From Penicillium oxalicum (lineage: Eukaryota; Ascomycota; Eurotiomycetes; Eurotiales; Aspergillaceae), in assembly GCF_001723175.1 (NCBI RefSeq), contig NC_064653.1, positions 3,906,001 through 3,970,000 on the forward strand: a stretch of DNA of 64,000 nucleotides. Reading direction: 5' to 3'. The notes under the pieces were generated by a model, which was not told where the DNA came from, made no database searches, and saw only the letters and a list, made by a program, of their open reading frames with translations. Positions 45,572 through 55,919 of the stretch are shown here, piece by piece; the first letter of the stretch is position 1, and each line of letters opens with the position of its first letter. A program made the position numbers and the translations under genes.

Positions 45572-46728
45572 TCACCAAGTCCGTCGTGTCTTGGTCCACA
45601 TTCGCACAAAGTCCTGCTTCTCCTGAACCCCCAGTCCGACCCGCTTGACTCGGCCCAGACGCGCCAACGATTCCCCGACTTGATCCAACAACGCCTGCTC
45701 ACTCGCAGTCACGTCTCCCGTCGCGGTGTCCTCGTCCAAGGTGTCGAGGTAATTGGTGTTGTAGGTGGACTTGCGAGTGGATCGCGCAGGAGGCGCATCG
45801 AACGAGGTTCGTCCCACGGTGATACACTCTGCGATGCGCACTCGGATGCAATGCGTGGGCCGACTCAGCAGTGTCCACAGGAAACTGAGATACGTGCCCG
45901 GCAGAGGAGTCACAACGTCGACGGGCGTGTATTTGAGACTAATGGGGAAGATTTTGGTCTTGGAAGAGACGCCCAGCAACGACCGGCTGAGCGGCAGAAT
46001 TCCCTTGCTGTTGGTGGTGGTACATTCGGGGAAGATGACGATGGGTCGGTTGGGGTATTTCTGCACCAACGCGGACACGTCAACCAACTTGGTGCTGTGG
46101 CTGGGCTCAAGGCTGGGATACGCAAACGCGCGCAAGATGGCCTGAAGAAGAGAAATTTGCTCCACTTGACGGGTTTCGGGATAAGAGGCCGTGAAGATCG
46201 GATCGAAGATAGCGGCCAAGTATACCGCGTCGATAGGGGAGGTGAAGGAAGATGCGATCACCGAGCCGGGTTGCGGCAATCGTGCTTTTTGCTGCTTGGA
46301 CAGCGATCTGAGACGCCGGCCATGGGCGAGTGTTAGCCCTGCACCTTATATGTGGATACTCGGTAAACAAGCTTCATGGGACTCCGGATACGCACCCTTT
46401 CCGTACTCCATCAATCTGGAGGTCAATCCACCAGATGCTCGGCACACCCAAAATGCACCACAGTGCGGCCTTTTTACCCAGAGATCCGATTGGTAGCCAT
46501 TGCAGCACAAGGAAATATGACACCGTAATGAAGAGGAATAGCGGAAGTCGGAAGAAGAAGAGGAAGAGGCGCAAAGGCGCTTTGATGCCCAGCGACTCGC
46601 TCGGAGTGGGGAGGAAAGGCGCGATGCCCGACCCTACCACACCGTTAGCCTGACTGAGATGGAGAAATTCCACCTGACCCAACCATCGGACACTTACCGC
46701 GATCCCGAAACTGCGAGAACTTCTCCAT
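45572..46728 (-). CDS. Lysophosphatidic acid acyltransferase, LOA1/VPS66-like (PlsC family)
   Basis: Three exons (46728-46698, 46633-46396, 46307-45572) encode 334 aa in phase. The family acylates lysophosphatidate to phosphatidate; yeast Loa1 acts at the ER and lipid droplets. The N-terminus (MEKFSQFRDRG) is followed by two hydrophobic segments, at about residues 30-55 and 62-82. The acyltransferase block I reads ASSFTSPIDAVYL: the usual His of HX4D is replaced by Phe, but the Asp is kept. Block III reads VIFPECTTTNSKGIL, with Cys where FPEGT has Gly. Both changes fit my recollection of the Loa1 subgroup. The first exon is only 31 nt. The branch sites (GGCTAACGG and GGCTAACAC) are good. Confidence 0.87.
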
Positions 46729-47241
46729 TGCAACGTCGACGGTGGTGGGGAGGAAGGTTGTTGCTGGCGGAATTTCCACTTTCTCGTTGCATGTGAGACG
46801 CACGTGACTTGTAGCTAGGCCCGGTGGAGTCGCGGGTCGGCAGGAACGATGGGAGGTGATGCTCCCCGAAATTCCATCCGGAGACATCGCAATTTCTCGT
46901 CGAGTCGATCATCGCTATTTAGCCAGAGCGAGGTAGGGACTCTCGTAGGCTCTATTTTTTTTTCTATTTATTTCTTATCCAATCTATCCAATGGGCTTGA
47001 GCGTGGTTGGCATCCATGTGTTGCGTGGAGGACTTGACTACGGCGATGATGGTGATGGCCATGCAGCCTGCCACCGGATCAACCATGATTATTTTCAATA
47101 TTCACAACGCCCGAAAAAAAAAATGCGAAAATGGTCTATCGCCGCTATGAAAACCCAATGCAAAATGCGGCTTCAGGTAAAAACACATCAATGGTCACCG
47201 GATGGGGAGAGGAAAGAGTTCGGCCCTGCTCTTCCACAAAT
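46729..47241. other. Acyltransferase promoter and 3' flank of the MFS gene
   Basis: About 500 bp without a gene. No notable element is seen beyond short T and A runs. Confidence 0.55.
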
Positions 47242-49199
47242 CTATTCGGTCTCGTCGAAATCTTCAATCACAAACTCCGGTGTTGGTGGACTGGGGGGCA
47301 GCCGGAAGAACCACAGAGCGACGGCCACCATGCAAAATAAGAGACTGGTCATCATCCACGCCAATCCGATCCAGAACCCACCCATGTGGAGACCCAGCTG
47401 AAAGACCTTGGTGATGGCCAGACTCGCTACCACGTTGCCAAAGGACTGGATAATTTCAATGACCGTGTAGAGACGGGCGGTCTCGTCCCGCTCCACGAGG
47501 GTGGTGATGATTGAGCGAGTGAGAAAGACAAAGCCCGATCCGGAGGTTTGCACAATCATACTCGGAATGAGGGTGGCCACGGACGGGGACAGGCTGATGC
47601 CGAAGGTGCCCAGAGTAAAACAAAAGATGCTCGCTCGCGCTAGCCACAGATCTTTCTCCGTGGCTGAGCGCCGCGGGCCGAGCACGTATTTCTTCATGTA
47701 AGGGAGACCCCAGAGGAAAATGGGGATGGAGATGGTAGGGCGAGAGGCCACCAGCATATTGGCCTGCGCCAGGGTCCAGTGGTATCGCGTGGATATATAC
47801 TGCGTCAGAAACCAGGAGGAGCCGCGACTGAGACGGTAGACGAGGAAGGCTGTCAAAAGCAAGAGCACCGGCTTGCGGTTGAGGATGAAAAAGTACGGTT
47901 TCATGTAGAAGGTGTAGTTGGCCCGGGCCCTGGCCCAGAGCGATGAGCGTTGTGAGGTTGGGTAGCTCCAGGATAGATGAGTGTCGTGATGGTCCTCCTC
48001 AATGGGGTCGAGATCACTTTCATCGTGGTACAGAGCAGCCTCTTCGGGCTTCTGGAAGGCATGCTTCGGCTCGTTGGACACTTCCGCCATTTCGGAGAGC
48101 TCCAGATGGGCCGGCGGGGCGGAGGTCGAGGCGAGGGCGTGCTTAGTCTCGGGCAGAACGAAGATGAACAAAAGACCACCCGTCACGATCGCATATCCAA
48201 TGATGAGGGGAGCCCAGGGGTCCATCGTCATCAACCAGGATGCCAGAGTACTCGACACGAAATCCGTGCCCATGGAAACAATGGCGAATTGAAAAAACAG
48301 TCCAGCTCTAGAGCAGTTGAACGAAATATCAGCTGTGCCGTCCATTTTTTTTTCCTTGGTCTTTTTCGGTTGACTGGGAGAACTGACCTTTCCGCCTCGT
48401 TGGTGACATCGGCCATCATGGTCCAAATAATGGCGAATGCCACCACGGGACCGCCGCCAATTAACCACGCCAACGAAGAGAGCCATACGGCACGCAGTGG
48501 AAGGACATTAGAGAACCACAAGACGACGATGGTGATGAGGGAGTTGAGGAAGAATCCCGGCACACCGAGGATGAGAGTTGATTTTCGGCCACGACGGTCC
48601 GCCAGCAGACCGTACGGGAACGCCATCAAGGCGCCTGGACCAGGACAACGGTCAGCCAACAAGAAAAAAAAAGGGCACAAAAAGAAAAAAAAAGAATGAA
48701 CTGATGCTGATCACATGAGATCTATCGAGATCGCGCGACGGTAGCCCTGGGTTCCGGGCGAGGACATACTTAAGAGGCCATCGAAGAACATATGATACCC
48801 CTTGACGGCCGCCAATTCGGCCTGAATCTCGGCCAATTTGCACATTTCCTCGGGGACGTGGCCATTGGCACCTATCTTGCTGGGATCTGCTTCGAGAAAG
48901 TACTGCCGACAGGCGATGTCTTCCATGATCCGGACCATGGGACCTTCCAGGAACGCAAAGCCGATTTCGACGGCGAGGACCATAGCAAAGAGAGTGAGTT
49001 TTAACCGCACGGTGATCTTACTGACCGACGCACTCGCGGCCTCGTTGGCGCCGGATGGCCGCGAGGGCTTCTCGGGGGCATGGTGACTGGATTGAGGCAG
49101 GTGGTGGTGTGAGGAAGTGGATGCGTCGAGGTTGGGATCAGAACGTAGAAACGGGGCATCCTCGCGGTCTTCACGGTCCAATTCGGAGGTTATCGTCAT
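47242..49199 (-). CDS. Major facilitator superfamily transporter
   Basis: Three exons (49199-48770, 48634-48388, 48307-47242) encode 580 aa in phase. It is a membrane transporter with about 12 hydrophobic segments and a long charged central loop (His/Asp/Glu-rich, IEEDHHDTHLSW). The first 65 residues are hydrophilic and cytosolic-looking. The MFS loop 2-3 signature is present as GLLADRRGRKSTL. The sequence resembles a family of fungal MFS proteins without a known substrate, so I assign none. The first intron (135 bp) is long and T-rich. A 26-bp (GA)n tract lies 360 bp upstream of the start. Confidence 0.87.
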
Positions 49200-49423
49200 G
49201 ACGGCGATGGTCGATCATGCCGTACACAGTATATACAGAAGGGTGATGGTGAAGGTCGACCGACAAAGGAAGGTCCCTCGATGGGATCTGATTTGATGGA
49301 GTTTGGACGGGGGTCTGGTGGCGCTCCCGTGTCGAAGGATTGAATCCGATGGAAGAGTACTCGGTGGCCGATATTGTCGACACACGGTGGATGACCAAGA
49401 GAGCGTACAATGGCGACAGGGCC

Positions 49424-49463
49424 AGGGGGAAAGACGGCGAATGAGGGGGAAAGACGGCGAATG
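49424..49463. repeat. Two-copy 20-bp tandem repeat
   Basis: The unit AGGGGGAAAGACGGCGAATG occurs twice in direct tandem upstream of the MFS gene. Confidence 0.9.
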
Positions 49464-49555
49464 AGTCGGAAAGGAGAGTGATCGAATGAAGGAGGATCCA
49501 GAGAGGAGAGACCTGGTAAAGAAAGGGACCAGACTGTCGAGGAGGAGGAGGGGGG

Positions 49556-49581
49556 GAGAGAGAGAGAGAGAGAGAGAGAGA
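49556..49581. repeat. (GA)13 microsatellite
   Basis: An uninterrupted GA tract. On the coding strand of the MFS gene it reads as a CT tract in the presumed promoter or 5' UTR. Confidence 0.9.
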
Positions 49582-51479
49582 CGGGAATCACGACGGAAGG
49601 TCTGGACGGCGAACTCCTGAAAGGCTTAGATTCGCCGCACATCCCCAACTGGCAGACTGTATGATACAAACCGTCCTCGTCGCCTGATTGGACCCGAGAG
49701 ACTGCGGGATCCATGCGACCCCCTGGATCCGCATTGATTGGACCGGTCCACTCGGGCCCATCCGGAAGGCACGTCAACCATCTTCAACTGTTTGACGAGA
49801 AGAGAGTAAATGGAAGAATGCCGACGATTTGGTCTTTGGGCGTGCGCTGTGACATTGACAACGATCATTGTGCATATTCGGGTGGCCGTGGCTCCGTCTC
49901 GACTATGCATCAATCATTCATTCATACATCTCGAAGCCCCTGGTCGAGTCAGACGAACCCCCGCGCGCCTCGAGGAGAAGAGCTGAGTAATACGTTAGTT
50001 AACGGTCGCTGTAAGGTAATTATCCCGTGTGGACGGTGTCGGCCTCAAAACAACAGATTCCGTGGGGACCGAACCCTCTTGGAAAATAATGAACGATGGC
50101 ATTCAACATGTTCCCCATCTCGGTGCCTCTAAGCAAAGCCCGCGTCTCTCTTGGGCGATCCACTGAAATGGCCAGAACAGAATGCCCCCCCAATGATCAT
50201 TCACGGGAGCAGCACGCGCTCCCCCCCTCCTCCTGGAAATCCAATCGGTATCCCATTGAGGATTTAAAGGGTTTTCTTTTATTCCAGAAGAATGATGGAT
50301 CCCGAATTGGGACCAGACAGCGTGCAAGACTATAGTCGGATTGGTTAGCGTCCTCGGCCCGGTCCCCGCTCGATCCGGCATTCAGGGGGGAGGGGGGTCA
50401 CCCTGGCTTCGTGAACCCACTCCGCTTGAAGTCCGACAGGACGGAGCAGAGACGGTGGGAGGAGGGACGCTACAGTCGGCACTAGACCAACTCTCAAAGT
50501 ACCACCCATTCCCGTGTCCCGCCTGGGAATGCAAACGGGAAGAATTTGTACTCGAGTACGAGTAGATCCAATGGGGGAAACCCTAGATACTACGTAGTAC
50601 ACAGTGGCACATGTTGCATATCCGATATTGTGAGTAATTGGTGGGTACTGGTGAATACTGTACACTGTGCACTGTACATGCCTTGATCTCCAATCACCGC
50701 GCTTCCTCCTGATGAAATGATCTCGAATCCGCCTACGGTAGACCGTCCGTGCTAGGACCTTATCTTATCATGCAGGACTGGCGACCCCCTCCCCCCGTCC
50801 TGGTGCAGGATCGTCTCCATCGAGACCTCGATATGATCGTAACCTGAGTTCGCGCTCTAGGACATCCCGCCCACCCGACGAGACAGGAGGGACTGATGGC
50901 CCAAGGGGGAAGCAGTCAGGGGAGATGTCGAGGCCCTGGAGAAGAAGTGTTCTCCTTGGAAGTTTCTGGACTGGCCCCGCCATCTTCGGCGACGAGATGG
51001 CATTCTTACTTACTACGCAGTACGCAGTACCTCCTATGCAAAGCGTGGATGGTAGTAAACTGCACCTGAAATGATGACTACTGACTACTGACTATAGAGT
51101 CTGCATGTGATCATCCACAGTGTTCTTACATTCCCGTCCTATAGATCCGCTGCCAGCTGCTACCAAGCCGATGGAGGATGGTACCCCTCCCACCCGCGCC
51201 AGTCAACCCTTGCAGATCGAGACGGTGGGCCGAGCAAGGCGGGGAAAGAAGAAGAATTCAAGAGTGGAGCCGTGGCTGACACAGATCTCACAAGGAGGAA
51301 ATATAAGCACGGTGGCCGGGGAGAGGTGATTGGACGCGATACCATGTCGTCGCAATGATGCACAGCACCAAGAGAGATATGGACACGAGGGAGGGGCGAG
51401 GGGGCGTGCTGGTGGATTCAAAAATTACAAAGTAGATAGATACTCAAGGCGGCCAAGACACATTGAAGTCGGGTATCAA

Positions 51480-54267
51480 TCACAGCGCTTCCGGATACCC
51501 CGCCTCCTCGAATAAACTCCCCCGCGCTTGCACCACCGCCGCAAGTTCGAGCAAAAACTCGTACAGGATGACTACATTCGTGAGAACGTGGCCCAGGGTG
51601 GCGACCGGGGGGCCCTGGTCCGATACGCTCTCTGCCGTGTGGTTGGCTTGTGCCTCTGCCTCTGCCTCTGCACCGTGCGGGATCCCTTCCGCCGAGTCCG
51701 TCGCAGCCTCGGCCGAATCCATACTCGAGGTCCGGGGCACTTGGACGGGAAAAGGCATGGCAAGACGTTGCCGCAGGGATTCCATGGCGGCGGTGCGAGA
51801 GGAGGATGAGCCTCGAGATTCCAAGGGCCGAATGCTGGATTCGGCGCGCATTCGGGTGGGATTCATGGGAGGGGACCGCATGGACGATGGGGAGCGGCCG
51901 CGAGACGCCGGGGTGGAGACATCGGGGGAACCGGGGTAGGACGGACGGGATCGGTCCATGCTGACGGTGCTGGGCGGCTGAGATGGATCACGAGAGCCAC
52001 TGGGGATCGGTTTGGAGGGGCGGTCCTCCTGGTGGAGAAGCTCTCGTCGAGCAGCCACCAGAACATCAAAGTCAGGCAGGTCTCGCTGCCACTGTCGGAC
52101 CTGACCGACCAGCGTCTCAAGAGCCTGAATGAGGGTGGGAGTAGCACTGGTCGGCCAGGTGGGCGGCTGGTATGCCTCACCGATCCCATCGGACTGACCA
52201 TCCGTGGTCGACGGAGCAGGCTTGTCCAACTGACCGGGGTCGACTAGGACCCAGCCATCCAAGGAAAAGAGGTGTGACGAGGCGAGACTCATCAGTACCC
52301 CCGTCAGCGACAGGTTGACCACCACACTATTGGTGAAGAAATTCTGCACGCAGGCCAAGAGCTCCTGGATGATCGGATCATCTTGTTGTAATGGCAGCGG
52401 CAGTGGGATATCACCCTCGGCTTCCTCGAATGTGACCGGCAGACAAAGCCGAGACTCCAGGACCCACGTTGCATCGGCAACGTAATTCTCGTAGGACTGA
52501 TTCAACGTGGGCTCCATAATAAGCGTTGTAGCGAGCTCGAACAGATGCCCTAATTCGGCATTGTACGCACCAACACTGCGCTGGGTCGCGGGCTGGCTGG
52601 GAAGAGTATGGATCAAAGCGCGTGCAAAAGGATGGTGACGTTGCAGGACAACATTCAGCAACCGCAGAGTGGCCAGCACAGTCTGCCGGTTGGAGGACTG
52701 AAGTCCCAAAAGCGCGAGATCACGCAAGTTGAACAGCGACGGGGAAGGCTGAGCGGCCTCGGATGTCAAGGCGGCCAGGACGTCGAGGGACTTGCGACGA
52801 CTGGCGGACATGGACATGGGATCCTCATGAGGTGGTGAAGACGCCAGGAGAAAATGTAAGATGCGATGGACGAGTTCGCCTTGGTCGATGGAGTCCAAGA
52901 TTCGATAGAGGTAAGTCAAAACGGCAGCCGTGGATCCGCCGGCCACGTCGGATGACTCGAGTAAGGAAGGGTACCTGTGACGATCAGCATGAAACCTTGG
53001 GCAACCGAATCGAGGGAGACGAGGCCCCTACAAGAGTTGTTCAAGGAAGAGCACCTGGAAGTGATCCAACAGGGTGTCGTTGACCTCGGCAGACTTGCAG
53101 TGATCAATAGTATCCTGCCAAAAGAGCAGATACGACATGAACGCGTCCATGGCATCGCTCAATGCCGGATGCAATGCGGTCTCCTCTTCAGAATGATCTG
53201 AAAGGGCAATGATGCGTGGAACTTGATCCTCGGTGGAAGTAAAGATCAATCTGTATTGCGTGAGTACGAGGACGAGACAGTCGGCCTGCCTGACAAGAGG
53301 AGGTGTGGACTCACCCGCCCAATTGACTGTACAGCGCACCTAGACCCGTTGCCATCAGGGTGGCCAAATCACTTTCAATCAACCATTTCTCAAGATTCTT
53401 CGACCGCGATGCCGTCTCAATCAGATAGAGCAACCCCGTCCGTGCAAAATCGCCCGCTCGTCCTTCGTGATGCACATACTCCACGAGCAGGTAGAACAGC
53501 GGGAACTCGTCCTTGCGCGTGGCACCGGCAAACTCCGTGCCACTCGGGGCAAGAGAGTCGCCATCTGGACCCGTGGGAGTCGCACGCGGAACAAACCACG
53601 CCGGCAGGATGACCGGCTGCAGACGGATATTGTTGGCAACGCCAAATAGCAATTCCACCAAGCGACCCTCCACGTCCACGGACGTCTTATCTGCCCGACG
53701 GACCAGATCGACGAGGGCGCGTGCAAAGAGCCGATTATCCACTACCCCGTCGACCTCGGCATCGATGAGAGTGTTGAAAAAGACAGCCGCGGAGCGCACC
53801 ACGTTCTCGTCATAGTACGACAGGGCCAGTTTGGTGACTGTGACAAAGATCTGCGAAGACGCCGCATACGCCACGCAAGGGTGCGGTGCTGGGCCGCGGG
53901 ACTCGTCGCTCAAGATGGCGTTGAGTCGGTCAAGGTAGGTCCGCGCATGGGCGGTGGATTGCTCGGCGGAGGGGGTGTTGGTGGAGCGCCAGATTTGCTA
54001 TCACGAGAGGACAAGTGAGCATATCCTGCTGTCAGAACGCAGGGAAGAGAAGGGGGGAACGGACCTGAAGGGCATTGCAGGAGCGTTTGAATGCCGTCAA
54101 CCGTTCGGTAGGCGACGTGGCCCGCGCTGGCTTGGACACGGCACGAGAACCGCCGATCAAACGAGACCACTAGAGAGGGAGAGAAAGCGAGAGGAAATCA
54201 ATATGCAGTCCGACAACCAAAAATTACAAAAAAAAGAATCTCGCTCATCGTCACTTACAAAGTCCAT
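51480..54267 (-). CDS. fhipA: FHIP, Hook-interacting subunit of the FHF dynein-endosome adaptor
   Basis: Five exons (54267-54259, 54169-54065, 53997-53315, 53250-53032, 52974-51480) encode 836 aa, all in phase. In Aspergillus nidulans the FHF complex (Fts, Hook, FHIP) links dynein to early endosomes for transport along microtubules; FHIP is the endosome-contacting part. The N-terminus MDF|WSRLIGGSRAVSKPAR and the block FFNTLIDAEVDGVVDNRLFA are characteristic. LLFGVANNIRLQPVILPAWF and FPLFYLLVEYVHHEGRAGDF follow. The C-terminal 200 residues are Ser/Pro-rich, then close with a helical segment. The first coding exon is just nine bases (ATGGACTTT), spliced by a GTAAGT donor 89 bp before exon 2, so it is easily lost in automatic models. 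Confidence 0.9.
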
Positions 54268-54954
54268 ATTGTCGCGACATGGTCCCTTCGATTTGAGGGG
54301 AGCGAGCAGGAGGAGCAGACGGGGGTCGAGGCGGGAGTGGATCCGGTGCTCAGTGCGGATGTCGCGCGTCGATCGCCATCGACAGTATTTTCCAAGACAA
54401 TTCAAGTCCCGGTTGATCTTGGTGTCTTACAGTCTCTCGAGGGCGTTTTTATGCATTTGGTAACTCTTGCAGCTAGTCGAGCACGCTTACATCTTAATCA
54501 AACTTAGAGAGGGAAAGAGACAGGATTGTGGTGCGCGTGATTTGCGCGAGCGTGTGGCCATCATGGCCCCGTTTCCCTTGAGATTTCGTATTTCGCAACT
54601 CCTTCTGGCCAGTCATCCAGCACGCTGTCCAAAGTATTCACAAGAGAAAAAGGAGAAGAGGTGCCCTGCATCTCAGGATCGCGCCGGGGAAAAGGAAGAA
54701 AATTAAGATAAGAAAAGTAGAATACGAGGGTTCAGCAATCAACCCAGCCATACCTCCCGGAAACGCCCGCCCAAGAACAGTAGATAGCAGGACAAGGCTT
54801 GGAGAAAAAAAAACACAGAAAACACGAACAAAATGCCCCCAATGCAAGAATGCGCCCACCGCCAGATCTGGCATCTAGCTCGTTTCGTCAATCATGTACC
54901 CAAAATTTTCGTTTTTTTGCTTTTGTTTTTGGTTTCCTTCTCTCATTCTCGCGG
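54268..54954. other. Intergenic region, FHIP promoter and NC2-alpha 3' flank
   Basis: About 690 bp without a gene. It is A-rich at its right end. Confidence 0.55.
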
Positions 54955-55919
54955 TCAATCACTCTCTTCCTTGGGTCGGCGTCCTCCACGCTTTCGACGA
55001 CCCTCATTTTGATCGCTGCCGTCATCGTCATGTTTCCGACTGGCCGGCGCATCTGGGACTTTGGCAATGATATCTGCAAGGAAGTCTAGAACTTCATCTT
55101 TGGCGACGGCATGCTTCAAGTGGGTGGCGGTGACGCGCTTGGAATTGCGCTCTTTGGCTTCTTGGGCGGCCTTGGTGACGAGAGAGATCATGAAGAGTTC
55201 CAGTGCTTTGGCTATCCAGAGAGAGTGGTTAGCTCATGTTATACTTTGTTTTTTACTATTACCATCTGAGTGATCGTCGTTTGCCGGTGTGATGGATGAA
55301 CCACCATCCGGAAATTGGCGATGAGGCTTGTGTGAGGTAACTTACAGACAGCGATCGGTGTCACTTGTGCCACCTTGCCAACATCCTCGTCAGCTTGCAT
55401 GATGCGCTTGATGCGCGCAACGGGAAATTTCGTCTTCACTTCAATGCTGGCCGCCGGTCGCGCATCAAAGATCTCTTCTTCGGGAGTCGGTGCTACGACG
55501 GGCATAGGCTGTTGGATCGGTTGAATAGGTTGAATTGGCTGAACAGGTTCAATCGGTTGCGCTAGTGGCATGGGCTGCACAGGTTGGGACACCGCCGCAA
55601 GAGACGCGTCTTGGGCCTGCAAACGGGATGAACGACGGGCCATCTCGTCCAAGTCGGTCGAGGCGGGGGGAATGTATTGTTGACAAACGCGACTGGAGGT
55701 GGGGCGTGAGTAGGAAGAGGGAGAGGAAGAAGAGAAGAAGGCTGGAAAGTCGGAGGTGGCGTGCTGGTTATAATGGTAATGGTGGACGGGACTCGGCGGC
55801 GCGTACGAAGTGGGGTGGAAGGGGAAGTACGAGTTGGAGATGGCGGTGGATGAACGGTAGTCAGGATGAGAGGGAGAAGAGAAATCGGGCGAGCGTGGAC
55901 GATAATTCTCGTCGGTCAT
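54955..55919 (-). CDS. NC2-alpha (DRAP1/Bur6-like) histone-fold transcription regulator
   Basis: Two exons (55919-55346, 55211-54955) encode 276 aa in phase. NC2-alpha pairs with NC2-beta on TBP-bound promoters and represses or tunes RNA polymerase II initiation in the nucleus. The histone fold is clear: [19 protein letters not shown] (about residues 165-185), [21 protein letters not shown], then [19 protein letters not shown]. The tail is charged ([13 protein letters not shown]). Ahead of the fold lie about 160 residues rich in Ser, Tyr and Pro, and a Gln-Pro run at about 115-143 ([12 protein letters not shown]). Yeast Bur6 lacks so long an extension. A histone-fold partner of the CBF/NF-Y or Dpb3/CHRAC class is the alternative. 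The start at 55919 (MTDENYRP) is preferred over one at 55973. Confidence 0.83.

Larger units (their letters stand above)
49200..51479. other. Intergenic region, 2.3 kb
   Basis: This is the MFS promoter and the FHIP 3' flank. Near the MFS start there is a two-copy 20-bp tandem repeat (49424-49463) and a (GA)13 tract (49556-49581). Around 50580-50650 and 51000-51090 there are short TACGTAGTA- and CTACTGA-type repeats. No gene is supported. Confidence 0.5.

Noticed and set aside
2742..54267. A functional cluster for membrane traffic (ATG17, SNX41, FHIP, LOA1)
   Set aside because: The genes are 10-25 kb apart with unrelated genes between them. Fungal housekeeping genes are not normally clustered by pathway, so chance is the simpler reading.
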